NCBI GenBank assembly: GCA_002632325.1
Contig: NSJK01000009.1
Coordinates: forward strand, 88,541-152,540
Direction of reading: 5' to 3'
DNA: 64,000 bases
Origin: Lysobacterales bacterium
Lineage (GTDB): Bacteria > Pseudomonadota > Gammaproteobacteria > Xanthomonadales > Rhodanobacteraceae
The notes beneath the pieces were generated by a model, which was given only the letters and a program-made list of their open reading frames with translations, searched no databases and had not been told where the DNA came from. The position numbers and the translations under genes were made by a program. Below, piece by piece: positions 58,901-64,000 of the stretch (the first letter of the stretch is position 1; every line of letters starts with the position of its first letter).

Positions 58901-61531
58901 GCGCGCACGCAGTACGACGCGCGCGGGCGCCTGTGGCAGCGGTTGGACTACGCGACGCCCGACTGCAGCGGCAACGCCGATACCACCTCGCAGTGGGACT
59001 ACGACACCCTGTCCTACGGCGTGGGCGCGCTGGCGCAGGAAGTCACCAACACGATGGTTGGCGTCAACAGCGTGCAGAAGGTGCTGCGCACGCCGACGTA
59101 CGACGGTTACGGTCGTCCGATCAAGGTGAACACCGTGCAGGACAACAAGACCTACGTCAGCCAGTCCAGCTACGATCAGTATGGCCGGACCTTCCAGAAG
59201 TTCTTCACGGCGCCGGGCTATCCGACGACGGGCGAGCTGTACGAGTACAACGCCAATGGCTACCAGAGCACGATCCGCTCGGCCTATCCGGGCACGACGG
59301 GTCAGGTCTACTACCAGACGCTGGCGATGGACGCCTTTGGCCACGTCACGCAGGAAGTGCGCGGCGCGCAGACGCAGATCGAAACGAACCGCACCTACGA
59401 CCCGCAGACCGGTCGCCTCGTCCGCATCGTGACCGACGGTGGCCTCGCGCAAGACCAGAGCTACGCCTACGACAAGCTCGGCAACGTGACACAGCGCGCC
59501 GACCGGACCCAGCCGCCGGACTTCGGCGTGCCGGCGCGCGCGGTTGTGGAGCAGTTCTATTACGACAAGCTGCAACGCCTGACCAGCAGCACGCTGACGA
59601 CGGGCTCGACGCTGACGCCGCCGAGCTTGACCATGAGCTACGGCGATGACGGCAACGTCACGAGCAAGGGCGTGGCGGGTAGTGCGACGCAGAGCTATGC
59701 CTACGGCAAGACGCCGGCCGCGTGGTGCGCGAGCCATGCCACCGGTTACGCGGCGAGCGGCCCGCACGCGGTGACGCAGGCCGGGTCGGACAGCTACTGC
59801 TACGACGCCAACGGCAACGTGATCCGCGCGAGCGCGGGCGACCGCACGATCACCTATACACCCTACGACCTGCCCGCAGCGCTGACCTCGGTAAGCAACA
59901 ACATCAAGGTTGGCTTCGAATACGGCCCGAACCGGGAAAAGATCCGTCGCCTGAACTACCCGTCGACCACGGCCACGAATTCGACGGACGTGGTGCACTA
60001 CGTGGGCGACGCGGAAATCCACGTCAACGCCCTGGGCATTCAGGAAGTGCGACGCTACGCCGGCCCGGTGATCGTGGTGCAGAGCGACAGCGGCGGCCAG
60101 TACCAGATCGGCCGCCAATACCCGCTCACGGACGGCCAGGGCTCGACATTCGCGGTGCTGTCGGACTGGGGTGAGCCGCTGAGCGCGCACGCCTCGATGG
60201 CGTTCGACCCGTTCGGCGCGCGGCGCGAGGCGGACAGCGCGCAAGCCACGCCGTGGACGCCAGTGCTGCAAGCGGAACTGGACGCGACGACGCGCCACGG
60301 CTACACGGGCCACGAGCAGGTGGACGCGGCCGGCGTGATCCACATGAACGGGCGCATCTACGACCCGGTCCTTGGCCGGTTCCTGCAAGCCGACCCATAC
60401 GTGCAGGACATGTTCAACAGCCAGAGCCTGAACCGCTACAGTTACGTGCTGAACAACCCGCTGGCGTACACGGACCCGACGGGCTACTGGGGCCACAGGG
60501 AACAAGGCTACGTGCGCATGGCGGCGGCGATCGTGATCAGCGTGTGGACGGGCGGCATGGCGGCGGGCGCGGCGACGTGGGGTGAAGCGGCGGCATGGGC
60601 CACGGCCGGCGGGTTTGCGTCGGGCATGGTGGCCAGCGGCAACGGCAAGGGCGCGGTGATGGGCGGCCTGACCTCGTTGGCGTTCCTTGGGGTGAACTAC
60701 GCGGTAGTGGGCGGCGACCTGAACGCGCTCAAGGCCGGTGGCCTGTCGACGAAGCAATATGCGGCGCGTGCGCTGACCTCGGGCGTGGCGGGCGGTGTGC
60801 TGGCGTCGATACAAGGCCAGCGCTTCGGCAGCGGGTTCCTGTCGGCGGGGCTGGGCGCGGCGCTGAACCCGGCGGTGGAAGGCATCACGAGCGATCCCTA
60901 CGGACAGGGCTTCATCGCGGCGATCGTAGGCGGTACCGTCTCCGAGGCCAGTGGCGGGAAGTTTGCCAATGGGGCGGTGACGGCGGCGTTCAGCTATGCC
61001 ATGGGGCGCGCGGTCACCTCAACTATGAGAGCTCCGAATGATTCTCAAGGTAGCACTCTCGCTCAGCCCGGGAATGGAATGCCGCCGGGGCCGGAGGCCG
61101 GAGAGCTTGCATATGTGCGCTCGTTGGCGCCTGAACTTGACGGGGAAACTTTGAAAGATCGGTGGGAATTTGCGACCGAAATTTATCATTCTTCGGAAGG
61201 TTACGATGACACTAATTTAAATACGCTTGAATCGCCGTTCGGATCTAGAGGTACTCTCGTAAGCGCAATGGGAACCCATGTGTCATCTTTGCATAGTCAT
61301 CCGCCGGCGGGCCTATACCGCGTTAACAGTAATGATCTAGAAATAGTTGGTTTTGGACATAAGGTTGGCGAAATGCTAAAGGTTGACCCGATGCACTTTA
61401 GTCCGGCGGATGTTCGTAATATGCAGGTAGAAAATTTGCCGGGATGGGTGGTTCCCGCAGGAACTGACAAGTTGCTATATTTTCCAATTAATAATCCAAA
61501 GGCTATTCATTATGAATATTATTGGAAATAA
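52904..61531 (+). CDS. Giant Sec-exported SpvB/FG-GAP/RHS polymorphic toxin
   Basis: About 2,875 aa from ATG 52904 (GGAGG nine bases upstream; GTG 52868 and ATG 52877 are weaker). In order: a signal peptide (SPLNRVIFGFLYSALITLTPNIVRA); two related beta-domains (about 35-370) with a G-x-P-[IV]-W pattern; an SpvB-like segment from about 535 (TYRIPLLAPPGAGGFAPTLAL); seven FG-GAP/VCBS calcium loops (about 855-1280, D-x-[DN]-G-D-x3-D); TcdB-like INGLNAVTKIAYAPLT; YD repeats; the RHS core ending NPLAYTDPTGYWG (D2524); a glycine/alanine-rich pre-toxin region to GGKFANGAVTAAFSYAMGRA; and an AT-rich toxin tip (about 2704-2875) with H2797-S-H-P and S2833-P-A-D. The core would encapsulate the tip; the target is unknown. 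Confidence 0.92.
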   Translation: MRCLKDKKSPLNRVIFGFLYSALITLTPNIVRAYVDVQPVSASNAPGYCSDENTAPWASGSQLATPGFWVRPGNKGGSSWDLVWDSNRRNLKIILYTYEYRGRPIWFMTDTKPLLSDGTSWTATLYQYAAPGVSRSAVGSVAIRFFPNDPTRLVATWDWDGLHSNGVSTTKQTECLGNFIEVSPTFATTDLAPAIDGASDAPQSTGSTGGAADNLVNQLFSGYWSQNGATSADAAPGFVIHVLQSTYPSAPGATAGTFQETEILLSFDANGLPVWLYGDMESPSCSGMPCRQMPNSDVSGNLLYYQPNPSRYPAGVPLESCTDACVVSQSVATIVRSVTDGQAGTKGKFKVTGLRNPPSNIFGGSTPGQVLVSSNFYPSVGVGSNIKKILGGSTGIQPVQYSCKASSWASTATCPIWVAWNTTAGTPWRRSLQDGTRRQLSTASNGEVIDAVHAGEHVVYELWDGLGVNATTPSGNLIDQSAEVRGYGPKLGNGDSGSVTAPVNPATPSAPAAFAEPALDVASDLIGAISADFRVDEGGNATYRIPLLAPPGAGGFAPTLALTYNSGVGMGYFGTGVSLEGTSSIVPCRPGKEFGDTGEPTALASAFCLDGQRLLLQSGGDRTVGAEYRTEVESFRRVKIVDASVLAVGTKSVKTFTFSVSNKDGSKQILGGAAGTVVSSCPSCNAGSLLAPVAWLEATRSDAANNTIDYGYSPISDSGERYLQTVSYVGGEIVFNYGIGSGVDTSYSRVPVEASSILARVQRSKIATSIDVKSVIGATTAPLRHYQMTYQDPIGMGTAGAVRARLTEIKECAGSDGSNCYEPTIFTWADPSLQVLRSGNESFGGLYNLRAQKFGDFNGDHRTDILWVDKNHNLYATYSTMSTDGTSFTNQPVLITTLSNRFREEALWEPFDLNGDGRDDVLYAQVDLIGGISTLQWYVSYALSYTNGFAAGVPIAGVQQQVVGSVLGSPGAGSTPGSIGTAPGIILQGSSMLSDFDGDGLPDLLFIGPGALQYSIALMKTGGQAYAFSAAVPVTFKRNDGSMCSLSSETLGKEKWSKTDAVDLDGDGRGDLHFVLRQDSPCLQGTALPVDPGQTVPQSPGAGDPMPAELHNFYLSTFSARGIQGGAFVFQKFDWMEGVIPFRDTTAGSVYGRFRIIDLNGDGIMDVAFRGDFDDYSDHAWRYRLAGDAKGSFRCIVDCLLWSEEGDGSAGSMAVDDQVQFVDFDGDGKMDFLYPSNGSRNGDNFYTVHLWQGNGFSSSFVTTGFNCGGSSDWSRTFMDFDGDGIPDLLTRKNVDDSVGFVAQRVGNHHTPRNIITKIVNGLNAVTKIAYAPLTFASVYHRDYDAPWVISNGRGSPVFDVTAPRTVAQYVSSSAPTVGNPGDEAVIQYFYAGLKMQAGGRGMLGFRRVSSYDHQSGVETDTYYSTLYPTTGTATRSVTRYVPTLPGDPCMGGGADGPACIVRTAQCSTGLNSTCDTDLPTALRTLRTVTDSWGWRVQPNVLNDHHWTTLNNGALPAATASSAVRPNVFVARTVSVMTSADLIGVPMSGESTIFDTTQFDDFGNPGASIVTKTGGVTLTTQSTFTYSNDVTNWRLRRLLTAQVLNQRAGVSNARRSTFAYDPITKLLASETVEGMTGTAIESLSIDTTARTVVKYYVHDDFGNVTGTYTCSAEIPDSTCKGLTGGSANYIFHPATDGRGITRYSTTDYDSGIFPRKVHEGFSNGGSASIDRIVSEVQARNSGGDPTKIVDANGITTQIRYGVMGRKRYTWASTGAWSRVDYAACTPSTCPANMALAYVSTTTTAGAPMAKVFYDILGRQAIQVSTGFSGEVIAAQTQYDDRGNVVRRSQPYIAADAGKNAASVKSGTAAITWTTTHFDTLNRPDTVTQPDGGVVSKAYAGLQTTTTLPANDNGQVQTQVQVRDGVGNIISTTDANGLTVTYTYDGYGQLTDVTHNGQVTHTVYDTLGRKTSMTDPDAGTWTYVVDDLGQTIQQRSPRGTCARTQYDARGRLWQRLDYATPDCSGNADTTSQWDYDTLSYGVGALAQEVTNTMVGVNSVQKVLRTPTYDGYGRPIKVNTVQDNKTYVSQSSYDQYGRTFQKFFTAPGYPTTGELYEYNANGYQSTIRSAYPGTTGQVYYQTLAMDAFGHVTQEVRGAQTQIETNRTYDPQTGRLVRIVTDGGLAQDQSYAYDKLGNVTQRADRTQPPDFGVPARAVVEQFYYDKLQRLTSSTLTTGSTLTPPSLTMSYGDDGNVTSKGVAGSATQSYAYGKTPAAWCASHATGYAASGPHAVTQAGSDSYCYDANGNVIRASAGDRTITYTPYDLPAALTSVSNNIKVGFEYGPNREKIRRLNYPSTTATNSTDVVHYVGDAEIHVNALGIQEVRRYAGPVIVVQSDSGGQYQIGRQYPLTDGQGSTFAVLSDWGEPLSAHASMAFDPFGARREADSAQATPWTPVLQAELDATTRHGYTGHEQVDAAGVIHMNGRIYDPVLGRFLQADPYVQDMFNSQSLNRYSYVLNNPLAYTDPTGYWGHREQGYVRMAAAIVISVWTGGMAAGAATWGEAAAWATAGGFASGMVASGNGKGAVMGGLTSLAFLGVNYAVVGGDLNALKAGGLSTKQYAARALTSGVAGGVLASIQGQRFGSGFLSAGLGAALNPAVEGITSDPYGQGFIAAIVGGTVSEASGGKFANGAVTAAFSYAMGRAVTSTMRAPNDSQGSTLAQPGNGMPPGPEAGELAYVRSLAPELDGETLKDRWEFATEIYHSSEGYDDTNLNTLESPFGSRGTLVSAMGTHVSSLHSHPPAGLYRVNSNDLEIVGFGHKVGEMLKVDPMHFSPADVRNMQVENLPGWVVPAGTDKLLYFPINNPKAIHYEYYWK
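59316..61014 (+). repeat. RHS core 3' segment, copy 1 of a long direct duplication
   Basis: Bases 59316-61014 recur at 62302-64000 (offset 2,986). Only two mismatches were seen, both close to the left junction (59328, 59333). The copy includes the last YD repeats, the DPTG motif and the pre-toxin region, and stops being comparable at the window edge. Confidence 0.93.
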
Positions 61532-61532
61532 G

Positions 61533-61979
61533 ATGAACCTCTTATCGGTTGCCATTTTTATTTTCGCCTCCTTTTTTTTATCGCGCTATTGCTTTGGACA
61601 TGAGGAAGATGGTGGAGTTAGGAATTGCTTGATGTACGGAGAGCAAAAGAGTGGACTGGTTGGTGTAATTTCCGCGTCTCCATTTAAGTGGCCAACTAGA
61701 GAAAAATCTGATCACTACGCATCATTTACGCTTCATTTGGACGAGCCACTATGCGTATTGAAAGGAAAGGACAATCTTGAGGCTGACTATGATAAAGTTG
61801 AAAACATCGAACTTGGAATTATTGATGCCAAAGATTACCGTGAGACAAATGGGATTGTTGGAAGTCATGTTAGGTGTTCCGGAAATCTTCAGCCGGCTAT
61901 TTCTGGATACCATGTAAATTCTATAATATTGTGGAGATCTGCGTGTATAAATAGATCTATCAAGGCAGGTCCTGATTAG
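61533..61979 (+). CDS. Exported DUF4431-like protein, probable immunity partner of the RHS toxin
   Basis: A 148-aa protein starting one base after the RHS stop, with GGA six bases before ATG 61533 (ATG 61512 overlaps the toxin end). A signal peptide (MNLLSVAIFIFASFFLSRYCFG) precedes a domain with NCLMYGEQKSGLVGVISASP, FTLHLDEPLCV, a VENIELGI strand, and GSHVRCSGNLQ; this order of strands and paired cysteines resembles DUF4431. The base composition is as AT-rich as the toxin tip, so the two arrived as a unit. Periplasmic immunity against a toxin acting there is the natural reading. The stop codon (61977-61979) lies in a terminal repeat. Confidence 0.75.
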   Translation: MNLLSVAIFIFASFFLSRYCFGHEEDGGVRNCLMYGEQKSGLVGVISASPFKWPTREKSDHYASFTLHLDEPLCVLKGKDNLEADYDKVENIELGIIDAKDYRETNGIVGSHVRCSGNLQPAISGYHVNSIILWRSACINRSIKAGPD

Positions 61980-61994
61980 CAGGGTGCTGAAAAA
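61977..61994 (+). repeat. Solo copy of the terminal repeat, supplying the immunity gene stop
   Basis: The 18 bases tagcagggtgctgaaaaa recur at 62039-62056 in the same orientation. Their first three bases are the TAG stop of the DUF4431-like gene. Confidence 0.8.
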
Positions 61995-62037
61995 TCGAAT
62001 CTGTAATTTGAACTGTGCAGCTGCTTCTTGGTAGACC

Positions 62038-62195
62038 ATAGCAGGGTGCTGAAAAACCTACGCGGTAGAGATTTCAGTCGAAATTTCATCACCGCCGTAC
62101 TTGTCGTGATGAGTAAAGTAAGTGTCTTGCAAAGCCTGCGCGCTTCGGTTTTTTGTGGATTGACTCAAAAATCGACTTTTTCAGCACCCTGCTAT
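62038..62195. mobile_element. MITE-like element bounded by perfect 19-bp inverted repeats
   Basis: The left end atagcagggtgctgaaaaa (62038-62056) and its exact reverse complement (62177-62195) enclose about 120 bp with no coding sequence. The size and termini fit a miniature inverted-repeat element derived from an insertion sequence. No target-site duplication was separable from the repeat itself. The family could not be named. Confidence 0.7.
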
Positions 62196-62294
62196 CGTGC
62201 TTCGTGTGGATTTCGATCGTTCGGCCGTCTGAGCCGATAGCGTGATCCACGGGTTGACGGGATGCTTGAGCTTGCCGCCGATGAGATACGCCAT
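62181..62294 (-). pseudogene. Possible C-terminal transposase or other protein remnant
   Basis: A minus-strand frame reads MAYLIGGKLKHPVNPW and then about 20 residues, stopping inside the terminal repeat. It is bordered on one side by the MITE-like repeat and on the other by the RHS duplication junction. It is not recognised as a specific transposase family, so its nature is uncertain. Confidence 0.25.
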
Positions 62295-64000
62295 GGTGAT
62301 GAGACGCTGGCGACGGACACCTTTGGCCACGTCACGCAGGAAGTGCGCGGCGCGCAGACGCAGATCGAAACGAACCGCACCTACGACCCGCAGACCGGTC
62401 GCCTCGTCCGCATCGTGACCGACGGTGGCCTCGCGCAAGACCAGAGCTACGCCTACGACAAGCTCGGCAACGTGACACAGCGCGCCGACCGGACCCAGCC
62501 GCCGGACTTCGGCGTGCCGGCGCGCGCGGTTGTGGAGCAGTTCTATTACGACAAGCTGCAACGCCTGACCAGCAGCACGCTGACGACGGGCTCGACGCTG
62601 ACGCCGCCGAGCTTGACCATGAGCTACGGCGATGACGGCAACGTCACGAGCAAGGGCGTGGCGGGTAGTGCGACGCAGAGCTATGCCTACGGCAAGACGC
62701 CGGCCGCGTGGTGCGCGAGCCATGCCACCGGTTACGCGGCGAGCGGCCCGCACGCGGTGACGCAGGCCGGGTCGGACAGCTACTGCTACGACGCCAACGG
62801 CAACGTGATCCGCGCGAGCGCGGGCGACCGCACGATCACCTATACACCCTACGACCTGCCCGCAGCGCTGACCTCGGTAAGCAACAACATCAAGGTTGGC
62901 TTCGAATACGGCCCGAACCGGGAAAAGATCCGTCGCCTGAACTACCCGTCGACCACGGCCACGAATTCGACGGACGTGGTGCACTACGTGGGCGACGCGG
63001 AAATCCACGTCAACGCCCTGGGCATTCAGGAAGTGCGACGCTACGCCGGCCCGGTGATCGTGGTGCAGAGCGACAGCGGCGGCCAGTACCAGATCGGCCG
63101 CCAATACCCGCTCACGGACGGCCAGGGCTCGACATTCGCGGTGCTGTCGGACTGGGGTGAGCCGCTGAGCGCGCACGCCTCGATGGCGTTCGACCCGTTC
63201 GGCGCGCGGCGCGAGGCGGACAGCGCGCAAGCCACGCCGTGGACGCCAGTGCTGCAAGCGGAACTGGACGCGACGACGCGCCACGGCTACACGGGCCACG
63301 AGCAGGTGGACGCGGCCGGCGTGATCCACATGAACGGGCGCATCTACGACCCGGTCCTTGGCCGGTTCCTGCAAGCCGACCCATACGTGCAGGACATGTT
63401 CAACAGCCAGAGCCTGAACCGCTACAGTTACGTGCTGAACAACCCGCTGGCGTACACGGACCCGACGGGCTACTGGGGCCACAGGGAACAAGGCTACGTG
63501 CGCATGGCGGCGGCGATCGTGATCAGCGTGTGGACGGGCGGCATGGCGGCGGGCGCGGCGACGTGGGGTGAAGCGGCGGCATGGGCCACGGCCGGCGGGT
63601 TTGCGTCGGGCATGGTGGCCAGCGGCAACGGCAAGGGCGCGGTGATGGGCGGCCTGACCTCGTTGGCGTTCCTTGGGGTGAACTACGCGGTAGTGGGCGG
63701 CGACCTGAACGCGCTCAAGGCCGGTGGCCTGTCGACGAAGCAATATGCGGCGCGTGCGCTGACCTCGGGCGTGGCGGGCGGTGTGCTGGCGTCGATACAA
63801 GGCCAGCGCTTCGGCAGCGGGTTCCTGTCGGCGGGGCTGGGCGCGGCGCTGAACCCGGCGGTGGAAGGCATCACGAGCGATCCCTACGGACAGGGCTTCA
63901 TCGCGGCGATCGTAGGCGGTACCGTCTCCGAGGCCAGTGGCGGGAAGTTTGCCAATGGGGCGGTGACGGCGGCGTTCAGCTATGCCATGGGGCGCGCGGT
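62262..64000 (+). CDS. Orphan RHS core fragment, 3' truncated by window edge
   Basis: An open frame bounded by TAG 62238-62240 starts at ATG 62262, reads 14 unique residues (MLELAADEIRHGDE), then enters the RHS core in the same frame as copy 1 (TFGHVTQEVRGAQTQ), through DPTGYWG and the pre-toxin region, and is open at base 64000. There is no signal peptide, FG-GAP region or ribosome site, so it is more likely a displaced core segment carrying an alternative toxin tip than an independently used gene. The next tip and its immunity gene should lie just past the window. Confidence 0.75.
   Translation, partial: MLELAADEIRHGDETLATDTFGHVTQEVRGAQTQIETNRTYDPQTGRLVRIVTDGGLAQDQSYAYDKLGNVTQRADRTQPPDFGVPARAVVEQFYYDKLQRLTSSTLTTGSTLTPPSLTMSYGDDGNVTSKGVAGSATQSYAYGKTPAAWCASHATGYAASGPHAVTQAGSDSYCYDANGNVIRASAGDRTITYTPYDLPAALTSVSNNIKVGFEYGPNREKIRRLNYPSTTATNSTDVVHYVGDAEIHVNALGIQEVRRYAGPVIVVQSDSGGQYQIGRQYPLTDGQGSTFAVLSDWGEPLSAHASMAFDPFGARREADSAQATPWTPVLQAELDATTRHGYTGHEQVDAAGVIHMNGRIYDPVLGRFLQADPYVQDMFNSQSLNRYSYVLNNPLAYTDPTGYWGHREQGYVRMAAAIVISVWTGGMAAGAATWGEAAAWATAGGFASGMVASGNGKGAVMGGLTSLAFLGVNYAVVGGDLNALKAGGLSTKQYAARALTSGVAGGVLASIQGQRFGSGFLSAGLGAALNPAVEGITSDPYGQGFIAAIVGGTVSEASGGKFANGAVTAAFSYAMGRA
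62302..64000 (+). repeat. RHS core 3' segment, copy 2 of the long direct duplication
   Basis: Counterpart of 59316-61014. The near-perfect identity over at least 1.7 kb implies recent duplication, ongoing gene conversion, or (less likely) an assembly repeat. Confidence 0.93.

Noticed and set aside
58619..60814. Long minus-strand open frame (over 700 codons) opposite the RHS core, repeated opposite copy 2
   Set aside because: It is arginine/histidine/valine-rich low-complexity sequence, an antisense shadow of the GC-rich RHS coding frame, with no ribosome site or domain.

Overview
The window is a GC-rich chromosomal segment of a gammaproteobacterium, most likely from the Xanthomonadales/Lysobacterales, possibly a Rhodanobacteraceae-like genus. 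That placement is inferred from protein resemblance to Xanthomonas-type TypA, DnaB and class II DAHP synthase, from REP-like palindromes, and from the style of the secreted proteins. No tRNA, rRNA or CRISPR array was recognised.

Region 1 (1-14.3 kb) is mostly housekeeping: a 5'-truncated ALG10-like membrane glycosyltransferase, DsbB, class II DAHP synthase, TypA/BipA, cyclophilin PpiB, a GlsB/YeaQ membrane protein, a divergent TetR / coniferyl-aldehyde-dehydrogenase-like pair sharing a perfect 10-bp palindrome, an aminotransferase followed by an anchored glutaredoxin-like protein, malate dehydrogenase with its own terminator, and a GAF-GAF-GGDEF-EAL protein.

Region 2 (14.3-30.3 kb) holds the 2-methylcitrate (propionate) pathway in two pieces: prpB-prpC at 15.8-17.9 kb and acnD-prpF at 25.7-29.5 kb. 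About 8 kb separates them and encodes a GST, a VanX-like lipoprotein dipeptidase, a small coiled-coil protein, FadH-type dienoyl-CoA reductase and two overlapping secreted-protein genes, ending in a REP doublet.

Region 3 (30.3-51.8 kb): YpjD/CcsA-like protein, ffh, a three-gene exported-protein operon (DUF1800, Tat-exported DUF1501, CxxCH protein), the rpsP-rimM-trmD-rplS operon with a textbook terminator, dnaB, an inverted-repeat element, alr, a Tat-exported beta-carbonic anhydrase, radA, a DUF1249 gene that looks leaderless, a 5'-nucleotidase, a polysaccharide deacetylase, a glutaryl-CoA dehydrogenase, a pilin-like protein, a VapBC toxin-antitoxin pair, a 7TM-GGDEF receptor and a GNAT acetyltransferase.

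Region 4 (51.8-64 kb) is accessory. After about 1 kb without a convincing gene comes one very large Sec-exported SpvB/FG-GAP/RHS polymorphic toxin (about 2,875 aa). Its AT-rich C-terminal tip carries an HSHP...SPAD motif, and a DUF4431-like exported protein, probably its immunity partner, follows 1 nt later. Three copies of an 18-19-bp terminal repeat and a MITE-like element come next. Then there is a nearly identical second copy of the last ~1.7 kb of the RHS core, which runs off the window. This is the layout expected of a toxin-tip exchange array, with the next tip probably just beyond the edge.

Two patterns cross the whole window. One is a short F-x-x-G-F-[D/E] peptide next to the signal peptide or at the extreme C-terminus of four exported proteins. 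The other is a shared -10 signature, GCTA[GC]A[AC]T, upstream of seven unrelated genes.
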